A stretch of 64,000 bases of DNA from Eutrigla gurnardus. Its lineage: Eukaryota; Chordata; Actinopteri; Perciformes; Triglidae. Both the position numbers and the translations under genes were made by a program. The notes under the pieces are model-generated. The model made no database searches. It saw only the letters and a list, made by a program, of their open reading frames with translations, and was not told the origin of the DNA. Every line of letters begins with the position of its first letter. Within the stretch, counting starts at the first letter, position 1. Of the stretch, positions 41,061 to 52,200 are shown one piece after another. Where the stretch lies: positions 1 through 64,000 of the forward strand of contig OY741268.1 in the NCBI GenBank assembly GCA_963514095.1, written 5' to 3'.

Positions 41061-41723
41061 ATGGCCGACAGACAGCCAGAAACTCCAAGTTGTTTATTTT
41101 CTTCTGTTCAAAACTTCTGTAAAAAGAGACCCTTGCAGGTAAGAAAAATATGGTGACATCAAGTAACATCTAAGGAGTCATCCAATTGCTAAATTGCCGA
41201 GGTATTGATTTTATTTTGGGAGGAAATTGTGATTAATCACATGTCCACTGTAGTGTACATCATGAATCATGAGCTATATTTCAAGTACAATTCATAGGCT
41301 ACAATTAGTCTATTACTGCTGCTGTTCTTGAAAAAACTTCATTCCCAGTAATTTCCTTTCCCTGTAAATCAACTTGTTTATGTTTTTAGAATGTGATTTG
41401 AAGTTTTTGTAAATCTTTACATTTTGTAGAGCTCAGGAGCAGAGCGTAATAGACAGGCCTACAGGATAGTGGAGGAATTACCACAGTCAAGTGAGGATGA
41501 TGATGATGCTAGTAGCAGTGAGGAGGAAGGGCTGCCAGAACAGGAAGGGTTATCAAGTGCTAGCAGTAGTAACATTGGAGCTGAGGACACTGAATCTGGA
41601 AAGGAGGCTGAGGAAGAAGAGGCTGATGGAGCTGAGGATGCAAATGATGGTGAGGGAGTTGAGGCTGAGGATGCATCCATCACCATAGAACTCAAGGGAA
41701 AAGGACAGGCATTGGCCTTATAA
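41061..41723 (+). CDS. Predicted two-exon gene for a small acidic protein, copy 1
   Basis: Function unrecognised. Exon 1 is 41061-41138 (26 codons, beginning MADRQPETPS). Its ATG sits in AACATGG, a strong Kozak context, and the exon ends CAG followed by GTAAGA. Exon 2 is 41430-41723 (97 codons plus TAA) after an ATTTTGTAG acceptor; the 291-bp intron is phase 0 and the frame is preserved. The predicted 123-aa product has a Cys/Lys-containing N-terminus, a short basic stretch (CKKRP, then ERNRQ) and a long Asp/Glu/Ser-rich tract (EDDDD, SSSEEE), and ends KGKGQALAL. It has no transmembrane segment or signal peptide. Such acidic tracts occur near the N-termini of some transposases and in chromatin proteins, but I make no assignment. 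An earlier TTTTTAG acceptor would give an immediate stop. An AATAAA follows at 42030-42035. Confidence 0.5.
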
Positions 41724-42126
41724 AACAGTATGTAGAGTAGGTTTCCTTGCAGTAAAGCTTGCCATAAAAACATTCAGTGTAAGTTAGTGCTGGATGAATC
41801 GTGAGCAAGAGACTTGGGAATCTATACAGGAGAGTGAATTCCTCAATGGTGTTTTAGTTATGAATGAATACATTAAATTATATTATAGTTCACATGAAAA
41901 TTTCACATTTCAATACACTATATTATATAAATGTATTCATTTGTTTATTAAATACGTTTCTACAAAAACGCATGCTGTCCACCTGAGTGTACATGTAATT
42001 ATATCTTTATTACATATGGGTTGAAAAAAAATAAAGTTCAAACCTTGTATTTCATGCCTAAAGATGACTAAAAACACTAAGTAAAAAAATCCTGACTGAG
42101 GTTGTCATAATTCATGCATGAAAGGG
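41724..42126 (+). other. Cassette copy 1 3' region
   Basis: About 400 AT-rich bases follow the stop codon and hold no convincing gene. A 76-codon open frame at 41794-42024 is present in all copies, but the copies are nearly identical anyway, so its persistence says little. The AATAAA at 42030-42035 lies about 90 bp before the element's TTAA end, so a transcript would terminate inside the cassette. Confidence 0.55.
42030..42035 (+). terminator. Poly(A) signal AATAAA, cassette copy 1
   Basis: A canonical hexamer inside an A-rich run, about 310 bp after the predicted stop codon. It is conserved in the other cassettes at 44428-44433, 46826-46831 and 55412-55417. Confidence 0.55.
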
Positions 42127-42130
42127 TTAA
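42111..42130 (-). repeat. piggyBac-like right terminus and TTAA, cassette copy 1
   Basis: A 12-bp perfect palindrome TTCATGCATGAA (42111-42122), then AAAGGG up to 42126, then TTAA (42127-42130). Read on the minus strand this is TTAA followed by CCCTTTC, the order seen at piggyBac-family ends. The satellite resumes with ATGTGTTGATATCGG, so the TTAA coincides with the TTAA present in every monomer. Confidence 0.6.
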
Positions 42131-43289
42131 ATGTGTTGATATCGGTGGGACATTGAAGAATGCAGCTTATTTGACAACTGACACTGCAATAGTGGTTAAA
42201 ACGTGTGTTACCTGCAAATAACAGCTTAAAAGCCTCTTGCCTGTGTGAAACAGCTATTACAGCCTTTTCCCCACATTAAACTTGTAAAAGCATTGTTTTG
42301 CACTTATTTGATGTTTAGATGCCATTTTGTGTTCAAAGACACTGGAATCACATTGAAACGAAAGCAGATCCACTCCAGAGTGCTGTTATGACTTAAATGT
42401 GTTGATCTCGGTGGGACATTGAAGAATGCAGCTTATTTGACAACTGACACTGCAATAGTGGTTAAAACGTGTGTTACCTGCAAATAACAGCTTAAAAGCC
42501 TCTTCCCTGCGTGAAACAGCTATTACAGCCTTTTCACCACATTAAACTTGTAAAAGCATTGTTTTGCACTTATTTGATGTTTAGACGCCATTTTGTGTTC
42601 AAAGACACTGGAATCACATTGAAACGAAAGCAGATCCACTCCAGAGTGCTGTTATGACTTAAATGTGTTGATCTCGGTGGGACATTGAAGAATGCAGCTT
42701 ATTTGACAACTGACACTGCAATAGTGGTTAAAACGTGTGTTACCTGCAAATAACAGCTTAAAAGCCTCTTCCCTGCGTGAAACAGCTATTACAGCCTTTT
42801 CACCACATTAAACTTGTAAAAGCATTGTTTTGCACTTATTTGATGTTTAGACGCCATTTTGTGTTCAAAGACACTGGAATCACAATGAAACGAAAGAAGA
42901 TCCACTCCAGAGTGCTGTTATGACTTAAATGTGTTGATCTCGGTGGGACATTGAAGAATGCAGCTTATTTGACAACTGACACTGCAATAGTGGTTAAAAC
43001 GTGTGTTACCTGCAAATAACAGCTTAAAAGCCTCTTCCCTGCGTGAAACAGCTATTACAGCCTTTTCACCACATTAAACTTGTAAAAGCATTGTTTTGCA
43101 CTTATTTGATGTTTAGACGCCATTTTGTGTTCAAAGACACTGGAATCACATTGAAACGAAAGAAGATCCACTCCAGAGTGCTGTTATGACTTAAATGTGT
43201 TGATCTCGGTGGGACATTGAAGAATGCAGCTTATTTGACAACTGACACTGCAATAGTGGTTAAAACGTGTGTTACCTGCAAATAACAGC
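42127..43289. repeat. Satellite spacer between cassettes 1 and 2 (~4.4 monomers)
   Basis: 1,163 bp of diverged satellite. The first partial monomer begins at the TTAA and carries GATATCGG; later ones carry AAAGCAGATCC and TTTTCACCAC. The last stops at AACAGC, as before cassette 1. Together with the cassette this makes the 2,397-bp amplified unit. I see no gene. Confidence 0.85.
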
Positions 43290-43457
43290 AGGTCACTACA
43301 GTGTACACCTTTTCAAAAGCTGTTTTTTTTGTATATGCATGAGTTTTTATGGCATAGTTGCATAGCAGCCACTACAGTGGACTCTATTGCATCATCTCAT
43401 ACACTTCCACTCAGTGGCAAGCCATTGCAAGTGCAAAAAAACCCAAGTCAAACCAAC

Positions 43458-44120
43458 ATGGCCGACAGACAGCCAGAAACTCCAAGTTGTTTATTTTCTT
43501 CTGTTCAAAACTTCTGTAAAAAGAGACCCTTGCAGGTAAGAAAAATATGGTGACATCAAGTAACATCTAAGGAGTCATCCAATTGCTAAATTGCCGAGGT
43601 ATTGATTTTATTTTGGGAGGAAATTGTGATTAATCACATGTCCACTGTAGTGTACATCATGCATCATGAGCTATATTTCAAGTACAATTCATAGGCTACA
43701 ATTAATCTATTACTGCTGCTGTTCTTGAAAAAACTTAATTCCCAGTAATTTCCTTTCCCTGTAAATCAACTTGTTTATGTTTTTAGAATGTGATTTGAAG
43801 TTTTTGTAAATCTTTACATTTTGTAGAGCTCAGGAGCAGAGCGTAATAGACAGGCCTACAGGATAGTGGAGGAATTACCACAGTCAAGTGAGGATGATGA
43901 TGATGCTAGTAGCAGTGAGGAGGAAGGGCTGCCAGAACAGGAAGGGTTATCAAGTGCTAGCAGTAGTAACATTGGAGCTGAGGACACTGAATCTGGAAAG
44001 GAGGCTGAGGAAGATGAGGCTGATGGAGCTGAGGATGCAAATGATGGTGAGGGAGTTGAGGCTGAGGATGCATCCATCACCATAGAACTCAAGGGAAAAG
44101 GACAGGCATTGGCCTTATAA
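43458..44120 (+). CDS. Predicted two-exon gene for a small acidic protein, copy 2
   Basis: Exon 1 is 43458-43535, identical in sequence to copy 1. Exon 2 is 43827-44120. The intron is 291 bp with the same GTAAGA donor and TTTTGTAG acceptor. The only coding change I see relative to copy 1 is a Glu-to-Asp substitution in the acidic tract (EEEEAD to EEDEAD). The open frame and splice sites are intact. Near-identity of all copies means intactness alone does not show selection. AATAAA is at 44428-44433. Confidence 0.5.
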
Positions 44121-44524
44121 AACAGTATGTAGAGTAGGTTTCCTTGCAGTAAAGCTTGCCATAAAAACATTCAGTGTAAGTTAGTGCTGGATGAATCGTG
44201 AGCAAGAGACTTGGGAATCTATACAGGAGAGTGAATTCCTCAATGGTGTTTTAGTTATGAATGAATACATTAAATTATATTATAGTTCACATGAAAATTT
44301 CATATTTCAATACACTATATTATATAAATGTATTCATTTGTTTATTAAATACGTTTCTACAAAAACGCATGCTGTCCACCTGAGTGTACATGTAATTATA
44401 TCTTTATTACATATGGGTTGAAAAAAAAATAAAGTTCAAACCTTGTATTTCATGCCTAAAGATGACTAAAAATACTAAGTAAAAAAATCCTGACTGAGGT
44501 TATCATAATTCATGCATGAAAGGG
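44121..44524 (+). other. Cassette copy 2 3' region
   Basis: AT-rich 3' region as in copy 1, containing the AATAAA at 44428-44433 and ending at the piggyBac-like terminus. I see no further gene. Confidence 0.5.
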
Positions 44525-45687
44525 TTAAATGTGTTGATATCGGTGGGACATTGAAGAATGCAGCTTATTTGACAACTGACACTGCAATAGTGGTTAAAAC
44601 ACACGTTACCTGCAAATAACAGCTTAAAAGCCTCTTTCCTGCGTGAAACAGCTATTACAGCCTTTTCACCACATTAAACTTGTAAAAGCATTGTTTTGCA
44701 CTTATTTGATGTTTAGACGCCATTTTGTGTTCAAAGACACTGGAATCACATTGAAACGAAAGCAGATCCACTCCAGAGTGCTGTTATGACTTAAATGTGT
44801 TGATCTCGGTGGGACATTGAAGAATGCAGCTTATTTGACAACTGACACTGCAATAGTGGTTAAAACGTGTGTTACCTGCAAATAACAGCTTAAAAGCCTC
44901 TTCCCTGCGTGAAACAGCTATTACAGCCTTTTCACCACATTAAACTTGTAAAAGCATTGTTTTGCACTTATTTGTTGTTTAGACGCCATTTTGTGTTCAA
45001 AGACACTGGAATCACATTGAAACGAAAGCAGATCCACTCCAGAGTGCTGTTATGACTTAAATGTGTTGATCTCGGTGGGACATTGAAGAATGCAGCTTAT
45101 TTGACAACTGACACTGCAATAGTGGTTAAAACGTGTGTTACCTGCAAATAACAGCTTAAAAGCCTCTTCCCTGCGTGAAACAGCTATTACAGCCTTTTCA
45201 CCACATTAAACTTGTAAAAGCATTGTTTTGCACTTATTTGATGTTTAGACGCCATTTTGTGTTCAAAGACACTGGAATCACAATGAAACGAAAGAAGATC
45301 CACTCCAGAGTGCTGTTATGACTTAAATGTGTTGATCTCGGTGGGACATTGAAGAATGCAGCTTATTTGACAACTGACACTGCAATAGTGGTTAAAACGT
45401 GTGTTACCTGCAAATAACAGCTTAAAAGCCTCTTCCCTGCGTGAAACAGCTATTACAGCCTTTTCACCACATTAAACTTGTAAAAGCATTGTTTTGCACT
45501 TATTTGATGTTTAGACGCCATTTTGTGTTCAAAGACACTGGAATCACATTGAAACGAAAGAAGATCCACTCCAGAGTGCTGTTATGACTTAAATGTGTTG
45601 ATCTCGGTGGGACATTGAAGAATGCAGCTTATTTGACAACTGACACTGCAATAGTGGTTAAAACGTGTGTTACCTGCAAATAACAGC
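44525..45687. repeat. Satellite spacer between cassettes 2 and 3 (~4.4 monomers)
   Basis: 1,163 bp of diverged satellite, the same length and arrangement as the spacer after cassette 1. The first monomer carries AAACACACGTTACC, unlike that of spacer 1, and one later monomer has TTTGTTGTTTAG (about 44972). Confidence 0.85.
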
Positions 45688-45855
45688 AGGTCACTACAGT
45701 GTACACCTTTTCAAAAGCTGTTTTTTTTGTATATGCATGAGTTTTTATGGCATAGTTGCATAGCAGCCACTACAGTGGACTCTATTGCATCATCTCATAC
45801 ACTTCCACTCAGTGGCAAGCCATTGCAAGTGCAAAAAAACCCAAGTCAAACCAAC

Positions 45856-46518
45856 ATGGCCGACAGACAGCCAGAAACTCCAAGTTGTTTATTTTCTTCT
45901 GTTCAAAACTTCTGTAAAAAGAGACCCTTGCAGGTAAGAAAAATATGGTGACATCAAGTAACATCTAAGGAGTCATCCAATTGCTAAATTGCCGAGGTAT
46001 TGATTTTATTTTGGGAGGAAATTGTGATTAATCACATGTCCACTGTAGTGTACATCATGCATCATGAGCTATATTTCAAGTACAATTCATAGGCTACAAT
46101 TAATCTATTACTGCTGCTGTTCTTGAAAAAACTTCATTCCCAGTAATTTCCTTTCCCTGTAAATCAACTTGTTTATGTTTTTAGAATGTGATTTGAAGTT
46201 TTTGTAAATCTTTACATTTTGTAGAGCTCAGGAGCAGAGCGTAATAGACAGGCCTACAGGATAGTGGAGGAATTACCACAGTCAAGTGAGGATGATGATG
46301 ATGCTAGTAGCAGTGAGGAGGAAGGGCTGCCAGAACAGGAAGGGTTATCAAGTGCTAGCAGTAGTAACATTGGAGCTGAGGACACTGAATCTGGAAAGGA
46401 GGCTGAGGAAGATGAGGCTGATGGAGCTGAGGATGCAAATGATGGTGAGGGAGTTGAGGCTGAGGATGCATCCATCACCATAGAACTCAAGGGAAAAGGA
46501 CAGGCATTGGCCTTATAA
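45856..46518 (+). CDS. Predicted two-exon gene for a small acidic protein, copy 3
   Basis: Exon 1 is 45856-45933, exon 2 is 46225-46518, and the intron is 291 bp with conserved splice sites. The predicted 123-aa product appears identical to that of copy 2. AATAAA is at 46826-46831. No function is recognised. Confidence 0.5.
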
Positions 46519-46922
46519 AACAGTATGTAGAGTAGGTTTCCTTGCAGTAAAGCTTGCCATAAAAACATTCAGTGTAAGTTAGTGCTGGATGAATCGTGAG
46601 CAAGAGACTTGGGAATCTATACAGGAGAGTGAATTCCTCAATGGTGTTTTAGTTATGAATGAATACATTAAATTATATTATAGTTCACATGAAAATTTCA
46701 TATTTCAATACACTATATTATATAAATGTATTCATTTGTTTATTAAATACGTTTCTACAAAAACGCATGCTGTCCACCTGAGTGTACATGTAATTATATC
46801 TTTATTACATATGGGTTGAAAAAAAAATAAAGTTCAAACCTTGTATTTCATGCCTAAAGATGACTAAAAACACTAAGTAAAAAAATCCTGACTGAGGTTA
46901 TCATAATTCATGCATGAAAGGG
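46519..46922 (+). other. Cassette copy 3 3' region
   Basis: AT-rich 3' region with the AATAAA at 46826-46831, ending at the piggyBac-like terminus. I see no further gene. Confidence 0.5.
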
Positions 46923-48357
46923 TTAAATGTGTTGATATCGGTGGGACATTGAAGAATGCAGCTTATTTGACAACTGACACTGCAATAGTGGTTAAAACAC
47001 ATGTTACCTGCAAATAACAGCTTAAAAGCCTCTTTCCTGCGTGAAACAGCTATTTCCGGCTTTTTGCCCACATTAAACTTGTAAAAGCATTGTGTTGCAC
47101 TTATTTGATGTTTGGACGCCATTTTGTGTTGAAAGACAGTGGACTCACACTGAAACGAAAGAATATCCACTCCAGAGTGCTTTTATGACTTAAATGTGTT
47201 GATATCGGTGGGACATTGAAGAATGCAGCTTATTTGACAACTGGCACTGCAATAGTGGTTAAAACACATGTTACCTGCAAATAACAGCTTAAAAGCCTCT
47301 TTCCTGCGTGAAACAGCTATTTCCGGCTTTTTGCCCACATTAAACTTTTAAAAGCATTGTTTTGCACTTATTTGATGTTTGGACGCCATTTTGTGTTCAA
47401 AGACACTGGAATCACATTGAAACGAAAGCAGATCCACTCCAGAGTGCTGTTATGACTTAAATGTGTTGATCTCGGTGGGACATTGAAGAATGCAGCTTAT
47501 TTGACAACTGACACTGCAATAGCGGTTAAAACGTGTGTTACCTGCAAATAACAGCTTAAAAGCCTCTTCCCTGCGTGAAACAGCTATTTCCGGCTTTTTG
47601 CCCACATTAAACTTGTAAAAGCATTGTTTTGCACTTTTTTTTAATGTTTGGACGCCATTTTGTGATGAAAGACAGTGGACTCACACTGAAACGAAAGAAT
47701 ATCCACTCCAGAGTGCTTTTATGACTTAAATGTGTTGATATCGGTGGGACATTGAAGAATGCAGCTTATTTGACAACTGACACTGCAATAGCGGTTAAAA
47801 CGTGTGTTACCTGCAAATAACAGCTTAAAAGCCTCTTCCCTGCGTGAAACAGCTATTACAGCCTTTTCACCACATTAAACTTGTAAAAGTATTGTTTTGC
47901 ACTTATTTGATGTTTAGACGCCATTTTGTGTTCAAAGACACTGGAATCACATTGAAACGAAAGAAGATCCACTCCAGAGTGCTGTTATGACTTAAATGTG
48001 TTGATCTCGGTGGGACATTGAAGAATGCAGCTTATTTGACAACTGACACTACAATAGTGGTTAAAACGCATTTTACCTGCAAATAACAGCTTAAAAGCCT
48101 CTTTCCTGCGTGAAACAGCTATTTCCGGCTTTTTGCCCACATTAAACTCGTAAAAGCATTGTTTTGCACTTATTTGATGTTTGGACGCCATTTTGTGTTC
48201 AAAGACACTGGAATCACATTGAAACGAAAGCAGATCCACTCCAGAGTGCTGTTATGACTTAAATGTGTTGATCTCGGTGGGACATTGAAGAATGCAGCTT
48301 ATTTGACAACTGACACTGCAATAGTGGTTAAAACGTGTGTTACCTGCAAATAACAGC
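46923..48357. repeat. Satellite spacer between cassettes 3 and 4 (~5.4 monomers, most diverged)
   Basis: 1,435 bp, about one monomer longer than the other spacers, and composed of the most diverged monomers in the window. Variants include TTGGACGCC, GTTGAAAGACAGTGGACTCAC, AAAGAATATCC, GATATCGG and, at about 47634, CACTTTTTTTTAATG for CACTTATTTGATG. The same variants reappear right of cassette 4 (about 56500-57110). They look like an older, less homogenised satellite subfamily into which the cassette inserted. Confidence 0.85.
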
Positions 48358-48479
48358 AGGTCACTACAGTGTACACCTTTTCAAAAGCTGTTTTTTTTGT
48401 ATATGCATGAGTTTTTATGGCATAGTTGCATAGCAGCCACTACAGTGGACTCTATTGCATCATCTCATACACTTCCACT

Positions 48480-48873
48480 CAGTGGCAAGCCATTGCAAGT
48501 GCAAAAAAACCCAAGTCAAACCAACATGGCCGACAGACAGCCAGAAACTCCAAGTTGTTTATTTTCTTCTGTTCAAAACTTCTGTAAAAAGAGACCCTTG
48601 CAGGTAAGAAAAATATGGTGACATCAAGTAACATCTAAGGAGTCATCCAATTGCTATATTGCCGAGGTATTGATTTTATTTTGGGAGGAAATTGTGATTA
48701 ATCACATGTCCACTGTAGTGTACATCATGCATCATGAGCTATATTTCAAGTACAATTCATAGGCTACAATTAGTCTATTACTGCTGCTGTTCTTGAAAAA
48801 ACTTCATTCCCAGTAATTTCCTTTCCCTGTAAATCAACTTGTTTATGTTTTTAGAATGTGATTTGAAGTTTTT
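48480..48873. repeat. Left copy of 394-bp duplication flanking the LINE
   Basis: This segment matches 54397-54790 base for base except for one substitution near 48658 (CTATATTG here, CTAAATTG on the right). Both sides share a combination of variants (CATGCATCATG with ATTAGTC) not found together in cassettes 1-3. They therefore derive from the same cassette copy, not from recombination between different copies. Confidence 0.85.
48526..48603 (+). pseudogene. Orphan exon 1 of the acidic-protein gene, copy 4 left part
   Basis: The 26-codon exon and its GTAAGA donor are intact. The intron is cut after about 270 bp by the LINE, and the matching exon 2 lies only beyond the 5.5-kb insertion and a second exon 1. 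Without a very long splice this copy cannot make the two-exon product, so it is an orphan exon left by the flanking duplication. Confidence 0.6.
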
Positions 48874-49210
48874 TTTTTATTTTTTTTATTATTTATACAG
48901 GTGCAACACATACATATACATATACACATAGACACACTCATATATATACACACATACATAGACGAGTAACCATAATCATACCCAAGAACATGAACACACC
49001 CCAACCATTAGACAAATTAATATCGTTACTATGTACAATTGGCAGAGACAAATCATAACTAAAGCAATGAAAAAACAACAACACACAACACCTGCACATT
49101 ATTTAACCCCTTAACCCTCCCCAAACCCCTCGCACAGGTCCTTCTCTCATTTTCAAACCGTGCTGGATATTTCAGATAGATACATAAAAATATTAAATAA
49201 TAATAAAAGT
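48874..49210 (-). other. LINE 3' region with CA/TA-rich microsatellite and A-rich tail
   Basis: The 3' UTR is about 340 bp. Next to the tail it holds an impure ACATA / CACATA / TATA microsatellite (about 48903-48962 on the plus strand). The tail is A-rich with interspersed T (seen as TTTTTTTTATTTTTTTTATT on the plus strand). I see no gene. Confidence 0.75.
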
Positions 49211-52200
49211 TTAAATCATAGCTCGAGCTAGCTCGAGTGCCTCCTTCCTTGCATTGAGCACCCTCTGACCTGCTCCATTCATTTTTGCAACAGAGAGCTC
49301 CAGGGATAACAACTCTATTAAAGAGTAAGTCCATTGAAGTATAGGAAGTGCATGCGGTGGTTGCCACCTAACCGCTAACATCTTTTTAGCCACTGTACAA
49401 GCAGAAAGCCACAGCAGCCTTTGCGTATGGTTAAGGTTTTGCCCAGAATCATCATTTAGAAGCATACATTTTGGGGAGAGGTCAAACTCTAAGCCGAGTG
49501 CATTGTACAGATGTTTTACTATTTGTTGCCAAAAATTTTGAACTGGTGGACACTCCCACATGATATGCAAAAAGGTCCCTATTTGATTCAAGTCACATAG
49601 ATTACAATTTGGAGAAGGAGATAACTTAATCAGGAAGCGCCGTTTTGGTGTTAAATAAGTGCGATATAAGAAGTTGAGATTGGTTAATTTATTATTTAGA
49701 TTTTGTGAGGAGTACGCATTATTCCTCCAAACTCTATTCCAGTCTATAGATGATTCAGGGCAGTCCTTATTCCACACATTAGTTATCGCTAAAGGGGTCT
49801 GCATATGTTCCAACAAACTATTATAGATTACTGAAACATGTCCTTTAGGTAGCCCTGACATTTTCTTAAATAATTCCATTATTGGATGATAAAGAGGTTT
49901 CCTATCTGTCAAAATACCTGCTGCTCTTAAGGCAGAACGTAATTGTAAATATAAAAAGAAGGAATTTGATGACAGTTTAAATGTTTCACTCAAATCCTGA
50001 AAACTTCTTAACCCATCGTCATTCATAATGTCTCCTAAACTGTGGATTCCTGCTTTAGACCACTGAGGTGAGATAAAGTGCTCCCCACCAGACTTAAGAA
50101 GGATGTTATAGAATAGTGGAGTACTTGCATGCCATTTAGATGTCCAATTATATATTCTTTCTATTTTCCTGAAATTTTGAATTGCACTGGCTATTACTGA
50201 ACCATACTCCAGTTTACATTTATTGACAGAGAGACCTGTAAACAAACAATCATTTAAAGAGGCAGGTGCCACCAAATTCTTCTCTATATTAAGCCATGGA
50301 GGAGAAGTTTTCTCACTAAACCAATTTAACAAAGGACGGATAGTTAGGGCATAAAAGTAAAGTTTGAAATTAGGAACTGATAAGCCTCCCGATTCCTTCT
50401 TTCTTTGTAAATTAGTTAACTTTATTTTTGATCGTCTGCCTCTCCATAAAAACCTTGTAATAATGCTATGTATTTTCTCCCAATATCTTGGAGGAGGTGC
50501 CATAGGTAGCATATAGCTACAGAAATTAACTCTAGGAAGCACATTCATTTTAATTATTGAAATTCTACCAGACAAAAATATAGGTAGCTTCTGCCATCTT
50601 TCCAGGTCTTGTTTGACCATATTTAGGGTGTTATTATAATTCTTAGTGATTGTTTTTTGTAATGATGTATATACATTTACTCCTAAGTATTTAAAGTAAG
50701 ATACTACCGGGATATTGAAATCTGTACATTCGTCCTTGCTCGCAGAGTTCAATGGTAAAAGGGAGGACTTAGACCAGTTTATCTTATAACTGGAAACATA
50801 ACTAAACTGTTTGAATATATTAAGGATGCTTGGAAGAGAGTACTTAATATCAGAAAAAAATAAAAGGACGTCATCAGCAAATAAAGATATATGATGCAAA
50901 GTGGATTTAATTTTTATTGGTGTAATGTTTGGGGATAACCTAATAGACTGTGCTAAAGGCTCCAATGATAATATAAACAACATTGAAGAAATCGGATCTC
51001 CCTGCCGACTGCTCCTGCTTAATTTAAAGGGAGGAGAGTGTATATTACCTGTACTTACACTAGCTGAAGGATTTGCATAAATAGTTTTGACCATGTTAAT
51101 AAAATTTGACCCCAAACCCATGGAATTGAGTACAGACCATAGAAAAGACCACTCAAGGCGATCAAAGGCCTTTTCTGCATCAATTGACAAGATGGCTCTT
51201 GATGATAGATTATCAGAAGTATCAAGAATATGCAATAGACGTCGCAAATTGTCTGCTGAGAGGCGCTTTTTTACAAATCCACTTTGATCTGGATGAATCA
51301 ATTTTGGCAGATACAGCTCCAACCTACTAGCAAGTGTCTTTGAAAATAATTTGATGTCTGCATTCAGTAACGATAGGGGGCGATAATTACCGCAATTAGT
51401 TGGGTCCTTATCTTTTTTTGAAAGAAGTATTATTAACGCTGTATTTACATCTCTTCCAAAACATCCTTTTTGAATAGCTGTGTTAAACATCTCCAGTAAT
51501 GGTGGTCCTAAAATGCTCCAAAATTTTGAATAGACCTCAGGATGTATGCCATCAATTCCAGGGGACCTACCTTTATTCATTTTTTCTAAGGACTGTTTAA
51601 GTTCATCCAGTGATAAAGGGGCCCCTAATATAAAAGCCTCTTCTTTTGATAATGAAGTTAGCTTTAATTTCTGGAGATAGTTATCCTTCTCTGAAACTGA
51701 TGCAATATTATCTGAAGTGTACAACTTTTTATAGAAGTTAAAGAATCTTTGATTAATCAAATCAGGATCAGATATCATAGAGCCAGTTTCTGATGCAATG
51801 ATTGCTATATTTGTAAGCTGATCATTTGTTTTTATTTTATTGGCTAAAAGCCGACTGGGACGATTACCATAAAAAAAGTTATTCATTCTATTTTTATGTA
51901 TAACAAACTCAGCTCTCTGCGTTAATATTAAGTTAAGTTCTACTTTTATTTTTGTTAATGACTTGGCTGTTTGCTCAGAAAAATGCATTTGTTGAGATCG
52001 TTCTAAGTCAGTCATTGAGGCCTCTAATTCCCCAATTCTCTTAAGCTGGGCTTTATTGAGTCTAGAAGAATATGAACTGGCATAATTCCTTATGAAGCCT
52101 TTTATTGAGTCCCAAAGATATCTAGCATCATCCACAGAGTGACGATTCATCTCCAAAAATTCTACAAGTTCCAATTTAAATTGTTCGCAAAAATCTTGAT

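Larger units (their letters stand above)
40893..42126 (+). mobile_element. Cassette copy 1: piggyBac-like remnant carrying a two-exon gene
   Basis: This 1,234-bp insert interrupts the satellite. Its right end reads TTCATGCATGAAAGGG followed by TTAA (42127-42130), where the satellite resumes in its normal GACTTAAATG position. On the other strand this is TTAA-CCCTTT plus a palindrome, the arrangement of piggyBac-family ends, which integrate at TTAA. No transposase is present. The left end (AGGTCACTACAG) has no CCC terminus and no TTAA, so the element is left-truncated or rearranged. It holds a short upstream region, two predicted exons, a 3' region and a poly(A) signal. Repetition about every 2.4 kb shows it amplified with the satellite. 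The piggyBac assignment is inference from one terminus. Confidence 0.6.
43290..44524 (+). mobile_element. Cassette copy 2: piggyBac-like remnant with two-exon gene
   Basis: A 1,235-bp near-identical copy of cassette 1, with the same left junction (AACAGC then AGGTCAC) and the same right terminus at TTAA 44525-44528. The palindrome is at 44509-44520. Differences from copy 1 are few, for example CATGCATCATG for CATGAATCATG and ATTAATC for ATTAGTC in the intron, and one extra A before the poly(A) signal. It shares more variants with copy 3 than with copy 1. Confidence 0.6.
45688..46922 (+). mobile_element. Cassette copy 3: piggyBac-like remnant with two-exon gene
   Basis: A 1,235-bp near-identical copy. 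The left junction is again AACAGC then AGGTCAC; the right terminus has its palindrome at 46907-46918 and TTAA at 46923-46926. It starts 2,398 bp after copy 2. Confidence 0.6.

Noticed and set aside
40872..41156. 94-codon frame starting in satellite and reading through exon 1
   Set aside because: Its start is a GTG in the satellite and it runs past the splice donor. The internal ATG at 41061 in Kozak context is the better start.
41491..41688. 65-codon plus-strand Met/Arg/Leu-rich frame overlapping exon 2
   Set aside because: Out-of-phase reading of the repetitive GATGATGAT and GAGGCTGAG stretch; it has no independent start context and no link to exon 1.
41459..41773. 104-codon minus-strand Ser-rich frame opposite the acidic exon (also in other cassettes)
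   Set aside because: It is the antisense shadow of the GAG/GAT/AGT-rich exon 2, which yields Ser/Ala/Leu-rich antisense by composition.
41794..42024. 76-codon plus-strand frame downstream of exon 2 in each cassette
   Set aside because: It lies after the predicted stop and before the poly(A) signal; conservation is explained by recent copying, and the AT-rich composition and lack of domain suggest 3' UTR.
49059..49367. 102-codon minus-strand frame overlapping the end of LINE ORF2
   Set aside because: It overlaps the C-terminal ORF2 codons in another frame and runs into the 3' UTR; no domain is visible.
51087..51287. Small plus-strand frames inside the LINE (also 53734-53976 and 53799-54005)
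   Set aside because: They are antisense shadows of the ORF2 reverse transcriptase and ORF1 coding sequence.
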